Shown one piece after another: positions 52,263 to 60,264 of a stretch of 61,873 nucleotides of DNA. The first letter of the stretch is position 1; each line of letters starts with the position of its first letter. Origin of the DNA: Clostridia bacterium (lineage in GTDB: Bacteria; Bacillota; Clostridia; Christensenellales; Aristaeellaceae); contig JAFWWK010000032.1 in assembly GCA_017523615.1 (NCBI GenBank), forward strand, positions 1-61,873, in the 5' to 3' direction. The notes below the pieces were generated by a model. That model was not told where the DNA came from. It was given only the letters and a program-made list of their open reading frames with translations, and did not search any database. Position numbers and translations under genes: made by a program.

Positions 52263-52988
52263 ATGCCAACGATCAAAACCCAGGCCGTCATCCTTAAGAA
52301 AACGGACTGGCGGGACAATGACCGCATACTGACCCTCCTGTCCCCGTCCCACGGGCGGATGGAAGCCCTGTGCAGGGGCTGCCGCAGGACCAAATCGCCT
52401 CTTTTGGCCGCAAGCGAAAACTTCGCCCTGGGGGAATATGTCCTGTTCAGCAGCAATGGACGCCTGACCGTCACCGGCTGCATGCTGGCGGACAGTTTTT
52501 ATCCCCTGCGCCAGGATTATGACCTGCTGAAATACGCCTCTTACATCTTATCCGTATCCGAGATCGTTTCCAGGGACGGTGAGCCTGCCCTGGAGCTGTT
52601 TACCCTGCTCACCCGCTCGCTGTCCCGTCTCGCCTACAAAAACATGGAGCCCCGCTCTGTCACAGGCGCTTTCCTTCTTCTGCTGGCTGCCCTGGAGGGC
52701 TGGCGTCCGCGCCTGAGTCACTGTGTCCTGTGCGGGAAAAGCTTCGAACCCGCCGGCCTGCCTCTATTCAGCATCGCCGAGGGCGGCGCCGTATGCCGCT
52801 CCTGCCCTCGTCCTCTCACCGGGGTCATCCCGGTATCACCGCGCGAGATCATCTGGATGAAAGACGTTCTTCTCGTCGGCATCGAAAAGACCGCCTGTCC
52901 CCCGGAGGATACGCCGCTCCGTCTTCTGATGTCTTATATCGAAAGCCGTCTTGAACGACGTCCCCCAGCCGCAAAACTGATCCCATAA
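52263..52988 (+). CDS. recO: DNA repair protein RecO
   Basis: 241 aa. Recombination mediator that with RecR loads RecA on SSB-coated DNA. KTQAVILKKTDWRDNDRILTLLSPSHGR is the N-terminal OB-fold segment; the central helical domain ends in a zinc site, CVLCGKSFE followed by CRSC. CRGCRRTKSPLLAASENFALGEYVLF is also typical. The ATG at 52263 follows GGAGG; earlier in-frame codons are not used. Terminated by a strong hairpin. Confidence 0.93.
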   Translation: MPTIKTQAVILKKTDWRDNDRILTLLSPSHGRMEALCRGCRRTKSPLLAASENFALGEYVLFSSNGRLTVTGCMLADSFYPLRQDYDLLKYASYILSVSEIVSRDGEPALELFTLLTRSLSRLAYKNMEPRSVTGAFLLLLAALEGWRPRLSHCVLCGKSFEPAGLPLFSIAEGGAVCRSCPRPLTGVIPVSPREIIWMKDVLLVGIEKTACPPEDTPLRLLMSYIESRLERRPPAAKLIP

Positions 52989-53010
52989 CGAAAAAAAGGA
53001 TAGCTTTTAA

Positions 53011-53040
53011 AAAGACCGCTGCCCAAAGCAGCGGTTTTTC
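53011..53040. terminator. bidirectional terminator after recO
   Basis: ACCGCTGC (53015-53022) and GCAGCGGT (53028-53035) flanked by A and T runs, serving recO and the convergent gene whose stop lies at its edge. Confidence 0.88.
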
Positions 53041-53524
53041 AGTAAAGGCGGTCCCAGGACATCCTCCGGTGCCTTTCGGTGATCTTCTTCTTCGCCGCGC
53101 TCCGGATAACGAACAGGTACGCGTAATCCTTGTCTCCGCTGGGACGTTCCAGCTGGATCCGGTCAAATTCGTAATCCCTGACCGAATCAAGCTGCGGGAG
53201 ATCCAGGGCCAGAACGTTGGCCAGCGCCCGGACCTTGTCGCCGCTTAGCATCTGGTAACCGTTTTTGTTCAGGTCAAATTCCGCGATCCTGGTCCTGGGC
53301 CAAACGCCGATGACGACGACCCGGTCCCTTTCGACCCGGAGCTCCTCGATGTCTTCGTCCTTCGCTTTTTCAACCACCTGATGGTATATATCCGCATACA
53401 GCCGGCTCCCGCGCATCTTGTGCATGGCAAGGACCTGTTTTGAGGAACGCCGTTTTTCAAGGACTGCCAATGCGAGAGCGGCTATCACGCATACCGCGCA
53501 TATCGCCCACAAAAGTGTGCTCAT
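53039..53524 (-). CDS. small membrane-anchored protein of unknown function
   Basis: 161 aa. N-terminal helix LLWAICAVCVIAALALAVL, then a basic stretch (EKRRSSKQ) and a soluble domain of about 120 aa (VVVIGVWPRTRIAEFDLNKNGYQML, KVRALANVLALDLPQL) ending in a basic tail. Orientation by the positive-inside rule puts the domain in the cytoplasm. The ATG at 53524 is preceded by GGAGG at ten bases. Own promoter at 53563-53591. No family recognised. Confidence 0.7.
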   Translation of the reverse strand: MSTLLWAICAVCVIAALALAVLEKRRSSKQVLAMHKMRGSRLYADIYHQVVEKAKDEDIEELRVERDRVVVIGVWPRTRIAEFDLNKNGYQMLSGDKVRALANVLALDLPQLDSVRDYEFDRIQLERPSGDKDYAYLFVIRSAAKKKITERHRRMSWDRLY

Positions 53525-53562
53525 CGGCACAAAACCTCCGATCGCTGATACATACATGTTGT

Positions 53563-53591
53563 ATCTTATCAAAAGACAGGCACAATTTCAA
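53563..53591 (-). promoter_or_regulatory. promoter of the small membrane protein gene at 53 kb
   Basis: Minus strand TTGAAA (53591-53586), 17-base spacer, TAAGAT (53568-53563). Confidence 0.65.
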
Positions 53592-53725
53592 GGCGCGGGC
53601 CAATTTGTACGTAATTTGTAATATTCCGCGCAGTCTGTTTATCCGGCGCTTTACGCATCACATAAACCGTTCACGACAGGCAAGATGATCGGATACGTTT
53701 ACGCGGGTGAAATCCATAAAAAAAC

Positions 53726-53754
53726 TTTTCATTCAACAGGTTATGTGCTATAAT
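53726..53754 (+). promoter_or_regulatory. promoter of fba
   Basis: TTTTCA (53726-53731), 17-base spacer, TATAAT (53749-53754), 36 bases before the ATG. Confidence 0.6.
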
Positions 53755-53789
53755 CATGCCAGCCCAATTAATGAAGGAGGTTATTTCCT

Positions 53790-54755
53790 ATGCCAATGGT
53801 AACCACGACCGAAATGTTCCGCAAAGCTTATGAAGGCGGATACGCTATCGGTGCTTTCAATGTCAACAATATGGAGATCGTCCAGGGCATTACCGAAGCC
53901 GCCAAAATGGAAAACGCGCCTGTCATCCTGCAGGTCAGCAAAGGCGCCCGCGCATATGCGAACCACACCTACCTGGTCAAGCTGGTAGAAGCAGCGGTCA
54001 AGGAGACCGATCTTCCCATCGCCCTGCATCTTGACCACGGCCCCGATTTCGAGACCTGCAAGAGCTGCATCGACGGCGGTTTCACCTCCGTCATGATCGA
54101 CAAGAGCGGTGTCTCCTTCGAAGAGAACATCAAAGAGACCCGCCGCGTTGTCGAATATGCCCATGATCACGGCGTAGTCGTCGAAGCTGAGCTTGGCACC
54201 CTGGCCGGCGTCGAGGACGATGTGAAGGTCTCCGCCGCGGATTCCTCCTACACCCGTCCCGAGGAAGTTGAAGAATTCGTCTCCCGCACCGGCTGCGACT
54301 CCCTCGCCATCGCCATCGGCACCTCCCACGGCGCTTATAAGTTCACTCCCGCCCAGTGCACCCGCAACGCTGACGGCGTCCTGGTTCCCCCTCCCCTGCG
54401 CTTTGACGTTCTTGAAGAAGTGTCCAAGCGGCTTCCCGGGTTCCCCATCGTTCTGCACGGTTCCTCCAGCGTTCCGCAGGAATTCGTAAAGATCATCAAC
54501 CAGTACGGCGGCAGGCTGCCCGACGCGGTGGGCATCCCCGAGGAGCAGCTGCGCAAGGCTGCCCGCAGCGCGGTCTGCAAGATCAATATCGACTCCGACC
54601 TGCGCCTGGCCTTCACCGCCATGATCCGCAAGCATTTTGTTGAGCATCCCGATCATTTCGATCCCAGGCAGTACCTCACCGAAGCGCGTGCGGCGCTCAG
54701 GGACATGGTCCGCCACAAGATCGTTGACGTGCTCGGCTGCAACGGCAAGGCCTGA
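53790..54755 (+). CDS. fba: class II fructose-bisphosphate aldolase
   Basis: 321 aa. Zinc-dependent aldolase splitting fructose 1,6-bisphosphate into the two triose phosphates. YAIGAFNVNNMEIVQGI, HLDHGPDFETC (zinc His), SVMIDKSG, VVVEAELGTLAG, IAIGTSHGAYKF (zinc His) and IVLHGSSSVP are all in place. A perfect GGAGG and codon use limited to a few preferred codons suggest high expression. Monocistronic, with a strong terminator. A related GatY/KbaY tagatose-bisphosphate aldolase cannot be fully excluded. Confidence 0.92.
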   Translation: MPMVTTTEMFRKAYEGGYAIGAFNVNNMEIVQGITEAAKMENAPVILQVSKGARAYANHTYLVKLVEAAVKETDLPIALHLDHGPDFETCKSCIDGGFTSVMIDKSGVSFEENIKETRRVVEYAHDHGVVVEAELGTLAGVEDDVKVSAADSSYTRPEEVEEFVSRTGCDSLAIAIGTSHGAYKFTPAQCTRNADGVLVPPPLRFDVLEEVSKRLPGFPIVLHGSSSVPQEFVKIINQYGGRLPDAVGIPEEQLRKAARSAVCKINIDSDLRLAFTAMIRKHFVEHPDHFDPRQYLTEARAALRDMVRHKIVDVLGCNGKA

Positions 54756-54780
54756 TCTGTCCTTAACAACAGAGCATAAG

Positions 54781-54830
54781 CCGGTGCTCCGTCAGCCTCC
54801 TTTGAGAGACCCGGAGCGCCGGCCTTTTTT
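54781..54830 (+). terminator. intrinsic terminator of fba
   Basis: CCGGTGCTCCG (54781-54791) and CGGAGCGCCGG (54812-54822), one G-T pair, 20-base loop, followed by TTTTTT. Confidence 0.85.
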
Positions 54831-54858
54831 CACAGGTATCCCGACCGCTTAATATAAT
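54829..54858 (+). promoter_or_regulatory. promoter of the AGE-family gene
   Basis: TTCACA (54829-54834), 18-base spacer, TATAAT (54853-54858), 74 bases before the ATG and directly after the fba terminator. Confidence 0.55.
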
Positions 54859-54931
54859 ATGGAATCCACGCGGCAGAACACCGGCTCAATACGGGATCAT
54901 CCCTAAAACGATCCGATTCGGAGGGAACACC

Positions 54932-56122
54932 ATGATCGACAAATCAAGCGCATCCTCGTTCGTGAAAAAGGAGCTGGACGCGTCCGTCCGCTTCTGGCTG
55001 ACCCACGGGCTGGACAGCGTCAACGGCGGCATTTATACCTGCCTTGACCGCACCGGAAAAATCTATTCCACCGACAAAAGCGTCTGGATGCAGGGTCGCT
55101 GCGGATGGACGTTCAGTTATCTGAGCAATACTTACGGCCCCCGCGGGGAATGGCTCGCCGCCGCCCGCTCCTGCATCGATTTTATGGAGCGTTTCTGCAT
55201 CAACCGTGACGCCGGGGGCAGAATGTACTTTACCGTGACCGGGGATGGGAAACCCCTCCGCCAGCGCAGATACTGCTTTTCCGAGGGCTTTTACGCGATG
55301 GCCAATGCGGAATATTACGCCGCGACCGGCGACAGGACCTGTCTTGAGAACGCGCGCCGCGCCTACGACCTGATCTGGGATCTTCATCACGGGATGCCCG
55401 ACCCCACCGGCCTCGGCCCCAAAACGGTACCGGAGACCCGTACAGGCCGCGCCCAGGCTGATCCTATGATCTACCTGAACCTGACCCAGGTCATGCTCCG
55501 CTGCGATCCCGAACAAGCCGAAAAATACAACGAGCGCGCACATGCTTCCGCCGACGCCATCATCCGCTATCACTACAAACCGGATCTGAAATGCTCCCTG
55601 GAAAACGTCGGTCCCAACGGCGAAACGCGTCTTGACATCACGGAGGGCAGGATCGTCAACCCCGGCCACGATATCGAATGCTCCTGGTTCCTGATGGAGC
55701 AGGCCAAAAGGACGGGCGACCGTGAACTGATGGGCAACGCTCTTCAGATCTTCCGCAACGCGGCGGAATCAGGCTGGGACAAGGAATACGGCGGTCTGCT
55801 CTACTTCATCGACTGCCTTGGCAATCCCCCGGAAAGCTACGAGCACGACATGAAGCTCTGGTGGCCCCACAACGAACTGCTGATCGCCTCCCTGATGGCT
55901 TATCTGGAAACCGGCGACGATTACTACGCCGACTGGTTCAACCGGGGGCTTGATTATGTGAAGCAGGTGTTCGTCGATCCGGAATACGGCGAATGGTTCG
56001 GGTATCTCCGCCGCGACGGCAAACCCACCGAGCCGCCCTGCAAGGGATCCACATTCAAGGGGCCCTTCCACGTTCCCCGCTGCCTGATCATGCTGGATAA
56101 AATGCTTGAAAAACTTCCCTGA
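54932..56122 (+). CDS. N-acylglucosamine 2-epimerase (AGE) family protein
   Basis: 396 aa (alpha/alpha)6-barrel. VWMQGRCGWTFSYL, FCFSEGF-like YCFSEGFYAMAN, IVNPGHDIECSWFLMEQA, MKLWWPHNELLIASLMAYL and KGPFHVPRCL supply the barrel-centre His and Arg residues. Members epimerise N-acetylglucosamine, cellobiose or mannose at C2; the WWPHNE and FKGPFHVPR wording fits the N-acylglucosamine epimerase branch, but the substrate is inferred. GGAGGGAACACC precedes the ATG. 45 bases before metY, so the two may share a transcript. Confidence 0.88.
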   Translation: MIDKSSASSFVKKELDASVRFWLTHGLDSVNGGIYTCLDRTGKIYSTDKSVWMQGRCGWTFSYLSNTYGPRGEWLAAARSCIDFMERFCINRDAGGRMYFTVTGDGKPLRQRRYCFSEGFYAMANAEYYAATGDRTCLENARRAYDLIWDLHHGMPDPTGLGPKTVPETRTGRAQADPMIYLNLTQVMLRCDPEQAEKYNERAHASADAIIRYHYKPDLKCSLENVGPNGETRLDITEGRIVNPGHDIECSWFLMEQAKRTGDRELMGNALQIFRNAAESGWDKEYGGLLYFIDCLGNPPESYEHDMKLWWPHNELLIASLMAYLETGDDYYADWFNRGLDYVKQVFVDPEYGEWFGYLRRDGKPTEPPCKGSTFKGPFHVPRCLIMLDKMLEKLP

Positions 56123-56167
56123 AGTCCGTTATCCCAATAAACCAACAAGCACAGGAGGAACATATCT

Positions 56168-57454
56168 ATGCCTGGTCTGAGAAAGGAGACCATCTGTGTC
56201 CAGGGAGGCTATACCCCCGGCAACGGCGAACCGAGGCAGGTCCCTGTGATCCAGTCCACCACATTCCGCTATGAAAGCGGCGAAGAGATGGGCAAACTGT
56301 TTGACCTTGAGGCCCCCGGATATTTCTATACCCGCCTCCAGAACCCGACCAATGATCATGTCGCCGCAAAGATCTGCGCCCTGGAGGGCGGAAGCGCGGC
56401 CATGCTCACCTCCTCGGGCCAGGCGGCCAATTTCTTTGCTATGTTCAACCTGGCCTCCTGCGGCGACCACATCGTCGCTTCCTCCAGCATCTATGGAGGC
56501 ACCTTCAACCTGATCAGCGTCACAATGGCTAAAATGGGGATATCCGTCACCTTCGTGTCCCCCGACTGCACCGACGAGGAACTGGACGCTGCGTTCAGGG
56601 ACAACACCAAGCTGGTCTTCGGCGAGACCATCGCCAATCCCGCCCTGACCGTGCTGGACATCGAACAGTTTGCCCGGGCGGCGCATGCCCACGGAGTCCC
56701 GCTGATCGTTGACAATACCTTCGCGACCCCGATCAACTGCCGTCCTTTTGAATGGGGAGCCGACATCGTGACCCATTCCACCACCAAATACATGGACGGC
56801 CATGGCGTCGGTGTCGGCGGTGCCATCGTGGACAGCGGGAATTTCGACTGGATGGCCCACGCGGAACGTTTTCCCGGACTCTGCACGCCGGACGAAAGCT
56901 ATCACGGGATCACCTACGCTGAAAAATTCGGCAAAGAAGGCGCGTTCATCACCAAATGCACCGCGCAGCTGATGCGTGACCTGGGCTCCATCCAGTCGCC
57001 CCAGAACGCATTTTACCTGAACCTCGGTCTGGAAAGCCTCCACGTACGCATGGCCAGGCACTGTGAAAACGGCCAGGCCGTCGCCGAATATCTTTCCTCT
57101 CACCCGAAGGTCCTGAGAGTCACTTACTGCGGCCTCCCCGGGGACCGGTACCATGAACGCGCGAAAAAGTACCTTCCCAACGGCTCCTGCGGCGTGGTCA
57201 GCTTCGAGCTGAAGGGCGGCCGGGCTGCGGCTTCCGTTTTCATGAACAGCCTGCGCCTTGCCGCCATAGAGACCCACGTAGCCGACGCGAGGACCTGCTG
57301 TCTGAATCCCGCGACCACCACCCACCGCCAGATGACCGACGAGCAGCTTCTCCAGGCGGGTGTTCCTGCCGGCCTGGTACGGATGAGCTGCGGCCTTGAA
57401 AACGCCCGGGACCTGATCGATGATATCGCCCAGGCGCTGGAGAAAGTCAACTGA
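56168..57454 (+). CDS. metY: O-acetylhomoserine sulfhydrylase (aminocarboxypropyltransferase)
   Basis: 428 aa, Cys/Met-metabolism PLP enzyme that makes homocysteine from O-acetylhomoserine and sulfide. ETICVQGGYTP, FYTRLQNPTNDHVAAKICALEGG, TSSGQAANFFAMFN, IVDNTFATPINCRPFEWGADIV and the PLP Lys in THSTTKYMDGHG are typical; the length is of the MetY, not MetB, class. AGGAGG precedes the ATG. Followed after 26 bases by metA, whose product supplies its substrate. No SAM riboswitch seen. Confidence 0.95.
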   Translation: MPGLRKETICVQGGYTPGNGEPRQVPVIQSTTFRYESGEEMGKLFDLEAPGYFYTRLQNPTNDHVAAKICALEGGSAAMLTSSGQAANFFAMFNLASCGDHIVASSSIYGGTFNLISVTMAKMGISVTFVSPDCTDEELDAAFRDNTKLVFGETIANPALTVLDIEQFARAAHAHGVPLIVDNTFATPINCRPFEWGADIVTHSTTKYMDGHGVGVGGAIVDSGNFDWMAHAERFPGLCTPDESYHGITYAEKFGKEGAFITKCTAQLMRDLGSIQSPQNAFYLNLGLESLHVRMARHCENGQAVAEYLSSHPKVLRVTYCGLPGDRYHERAKKYLPNGSCGVVSFELKGGRAAASVFMNSLRLAAIETHVADARTCCLNPATTTHRQMTDEQLLQAGVPAGLVRMSCGLENARDLIDDIAQALEKVN

Positions 57455-57480
57455 ACCATTCCGCTTAAGAAGGTGACTTT

Positions 57481-58419
57481 ATGCCGATCAAGATCCCCAA
57501 CGGCCTGCCGGCGGTGGATGTCCTGAAAAAAGAGAATATCTTTGTCATGACATCCGAACGGGCGACGACCCAGGATATCCGCCCGCTCCAGATCCTCCTG
57601 GTCAACCTGATGCCTAAAAAAATACAGACCGAAGTCCAGTTTTCCCGTCTGCTCGGCAACACCTCCCTGCAGATCGAGCTGGAACTGGTAGCGCCCGAGA
57701 GCCATACCCCGGTCAATACCCCCCAGGAACACCTGCAGGCCTTTTACAAGACCTTCGCGGATGTCCGGCACCGCAATTTTGACGGATGCATCATCACTGG
57801 AGCCCCTGTGGAGCATCTTGCATTTGAGGAGGTGGACTACTGGGACGAATTGTGCGAGATCATGGAATGGACCAAGGTCCACGTCCATTCCACCTTCCAC
57901 ATTTGCTGGGGCGCCCAGGCCGGGCTGTATTATCATTACGGCATCCCCAAATGGCCCCTTGACAAAAAAATGTTCGGTGTGTTCCCTCATTGCGTGGACT
58001 ACAGGAGAAGCATCCTTTTCCGGGGGTTTGACGATGTTTTCTTCGTTCCCCATTCCCGCCACACCGAGGTAAGGCGTGAAGACATCGAGGCGGCGGATGG
58101 CCTTCAGATCCTTGCCTCCTCCCCCGATGCCGGGGTATATGCTATCTATTCCAAGCGCTGCAAGCAGATCTTCGTCACAGGCCATTCCGAATACGACGCC
58201 GATACCCTGGACCAGGAATACCGGCGTGATGTAGCGGCGGGCAAGCCGATCGATATTCCCGTGAATTACTATCCGGACAACGACCCTTCCCGGGATCCAC
58301 GAGTCTCCTGGAGGGCGCACGCCAACCTTCTCTTCTGCAACTGGCTGAACTATTTCGTTTACCAGACAACTCCCTATGACCTGAATATGATCCCGCAGGG
58401 ATCCTCCACGGAAGAATGA
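57481..58419 (+). CDS. metA: homoserine O-acetyltransferase (MetA family)
   Basis: 312 aa. Activates homoserine by acylation, first step of methionine synthesis. Nucleophile Cys142 in [12 protein letters not shown], and His/Glu in [11 protein letters not shown]. Residue 111 is Glu (ITGAPVE); in this family Glu111 goes with acetyl-CoA and Gly111 with succinyl-CoA, so it should make O-acetylhomoserine, as MetY needs. [23 protein letters not shown] is the normal N-terminus. Cotranscribed with metY; a long hairpin follows. Confidence 0.94.
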   Translation: MPIKIPNGLPAVDVLKKENIFVMTSERATTQDIRPLQILLVNLMPKKIQTEVQFSRLLGNTSLQIELELVAPESHTPVNTPQEHLQAFYKTFADVRHRNFDGCIITGAPVEHLAFEEVDYWDELCEIMEWTKVHVHSTFHICWGAQAGLYYHYGIPKWPLDKKMFGVFPHCVDYRRSILFRGFDDVFFVPHSRHTEVRREDIEAADGLQILASSPDAGVYAIYSKRCKQIFVTGHSEYDADTLDQEYRRDVAAGKPIDIPVNYYPDNDPSRDPRVSWRAHANLLFCNWLNYFVYQTTPYDLNMIPQGSSTEE

Positions 58420-58507
58420 CCACGAAAGCATAACGGTCAAAGGGCTGTCGCAGATGCAGCAGTCAGTGAACAGAAAAACAAAGCGTCCGACCACCGGAAA
58501 TGGTTGA

Positions 58508-58565
58508 ATGCTCCCCCTGAAGAAGACACCGGAAAAACAAATCCGGCGCTGTTCAGGGGGAGCAT
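58508..58565. terminator. long perfect hairpin between metA and the GH4 gene
   Basis: ATGCTCCCCCTGAA (58508-58521) and TTCAGGGGGAGCAT (58552-58565) are perfect 14-bp arms; CCGG/CCGG (58529-58532, 58543-58546) pairs inside the loop. Rightward it is followed by ATCATTTTCTTCTTC. Probably the metA terminator, at a convergent junction. Confidence 0.65.
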
Positions 58566-58597
58566 ATCATTTTCTTCTTCCGCGGAGTACCGTTTTT

Positions 58598-59992
58598 TTA
58601 TTCGAACCACTTGCGGGGTAGGTATGCACGCTGGTTTTCCAGCATATCGTCAAACAGCTTCCTTCCTTCCTCGGGCGTAACGCAGGCCATTTGCGGATCG
58701 TTCATGAAAGTGGTGAAGCCCAGCTTTCTGTCGCAGGCGAGGGCTGTACGCAGGGTATTTTCCTGATTGAACACATGCCTTGCCACCAGCGGGAATACCC
58801 CGGCGGGCAGCGGCCCCGCATAAACGGGCTCGATGCGGTCCCGGCCGAAGAATGCGTTGGTCTCCACCACAGCGCCAAGCGGAAGTCCGGGTACCTGTCC
58901 GCGGTTGGGTACGTTCACATTGGACACCATATCCCCCATGCCAAGCACCGCTTTCAGCAGCAGATGCCCCTCTTCGCCAGAGGCAGTCAACCGGATGCTT
59001 TCCCGTCCGGAGATCAGGTCGTCTGAGCGGCGCAGCCTCGCCTTCAGGTCTTCCACGCGCCAGTCCACGGTCGTCAGGTGGAATTTCCACCGGCGTACCG
59101 TTTCGGGATCCCTTGTATACCAGGGAGCAACGAACTCCGCAAGATGCCGGTCTCCCGCCGCGGCAATGGCACCGTAACGGCGGAATAGATCGAATTTGAC
59201 CATCTGCGCGCAGGTAAAATTGGAATTCATCCAATTGGAGTCCCCGCCCGCGTCATAGCCGTCGGCATATTTTTCGCAGGCCTCGGCGTACATGGGCATC
59301 AGGTCCATGCCCTTCCAGGTAGCGCGGGTCAACCACGTAAAATGGTTGATGCCGTTCACCGTGGTGTACAAATCCTGTCTTTTGACGTTCTTGATGCCTT
59401 TTTCCGTTTCCAGAAGGCTGCACAAAAGCTTCTGCGTCCCAAAGACCTCGTGGCAGCAGCCGAACGCCTTGATCTCCGGAAAAACTTCATAGAGCGTGCG
59501 AACGCACAGGCTCATCGGATTGGTATAGTTGATGACCCAGGCGTCAGGCGCATGATCCCGAATAGCCTTACCGATCTCCACAAACATCGGTATCGTTCGC
59601 ATGGCGCGCATGAACCCGCCCGCGCCTACCGTATCGCCCACCGGCTGCCAAACGCCGACACGCTCCGGAAGATGAACGTCGCTGCGCATTTCCTCAAACG
59701 TTGCGGGAAGGATCGATATCACCGCAAAATCGGCGCCTGTCAGCGCCTCCTTCAGGCTTCCGGCAACCGTATATTCCCAGCGGGACTTCGCGTCCGGTTG
59801 AGCGCTGATCTTTCTGCCGATGATCTCGTTCCGTTTGGCCGCGGGTTCGTCGATATCATAAAGCCGGACCGTCCCGCACATGTCACCGTCCATAGCCAGA
59901 TCCTTCATAAAGCCCCATGCCCAGCCGCGGGATCCCCCGCCGATATAGGCGATCTTCAAGTCCTTCGCTTTTCCGTCGATCCTGTCGGTCAT
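58598..59992 (-). CDS. lplD: glycoside hydrolase family 4, alpha-galacturonidase-like
   Basis: 464 aa. NAD+ and Mn2+ dependent GH4 enzyme. LKIAYIGGGSRGWAWGFM (NAD fold), VHLPERVGVWQPVGDTVGAGG, VINYTNPMSLC, FGCCHEVFGTQKLL (catalytic/metal Cys and His), VNGINHFTWLTRA and AAGDRHLAEF are present. These blocks match Bacillus LplD, shown to be an alpha-galacturonidase, better than MelA or AglA as I remember them, which would place it in pectin breakdown. No other pectin genes are nearby, so specificity is uncertain. GGAGG precedes the ATG. Confidence 0.85.
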   Translation of the reverse strand: MTDRIDGKAKDLKIAYIGGGSRGWAWGFMKDLAMDGDMCGTVRLYDIDEPAAKRNEIIGRKISAQPDAKSRWEYTVAGSLKEALTGADFAVISILPATFEEMRSDVHLPERVGVWQPVGDTVGAGGFMRAMRTIPMFVEIGKAIRDHAPDAWVINYTNPMSLCVRTLYEVFPEIKAFGCCHEVFGTQKLLCSLLETEKGIKNVKRQDLYTTVNGINHFTWLTRATWKGMDLMPMYAEACEKYADGYDAGGDSNWMNSNFTCAQMVKFDLFRRYGAIAAAGDRHLAEFVAPWYTRDPETVRRWKFHLTTVDWRVEDLKARLRRSDDLISGRESIRLTASGEEGHLLLKAVLGMGDMVSNVNVPNRGQVPGLPLGAVVETNAFFGRDRIEPVYAGPLPAGVFPLVARHVFNQENTLRTALACDRKLGFTTFMNDPQMACVTPEEGRKLFDDMLENQRAYLPRKWFE

Positions 59993-60098
59993 GTTCTTTC
60001 CTCCGTCCTCTTTGATGCTTTCAGATGATCATAATGGGTCAACATCCATACACTCCTCATCAAAGGCCCTTCTGCCGCGGCAGGGCTCTCATATCGGG

Positions 60099-60127
60099 AT
60101 TATAACAGACATCCTCCGGCAAGTCCA
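60099..60127 (-). promoter_or_regulatory. promoter of the GH4 gene, with palindrome in the leader
   Basis: Minus strand TGGACT (60127-60122), 17-base spacer, TATAAT (60104-60099), about 107 bases before the start. The leader contains CTGCCGCGGCAG (60072-60083), a 12-bp perfect palindrome that could be an operator or hairpin. Confidence 0.5.
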
Positions 60128-60180
60128 CGTCACGGAATGGGTTTTTTCTTATTTATTTGTGTTTTACACCTTTATCGTTA

Positions 60181-60209
60181 TTGACGGACCGCAGCTTCGG
60201 CATTAAAAT
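60181..60209 (+). promoter_or_regulatory. promoter of hppA
   Basis: TTGACG (60181-60186), 17-base spacer, TAAAAT (60204-60209). A small AAATCC/GGATTT hairpin (60223-60238) lies in the leader. Confidence 0.65.
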
Positions 60210-60264
60210 AGATTTATCATGTAAATCCGGGAGGATTTGCGAAGGAAAGGAAGGATACATCCCC

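Noticed and set aside
56123-56167. SAM riboswitch for metY-metA
   Set aside because: Only 45 bases lie before metY, too short for a SAM aptamer, and the upstream AGE leader shows no such motif either.
58440-58500. Possible transposon terminal repeat (GGGCTGTCGCA)
   Set aside because: A single copy with no inverted partner, no transposase and no target duplication in the window.
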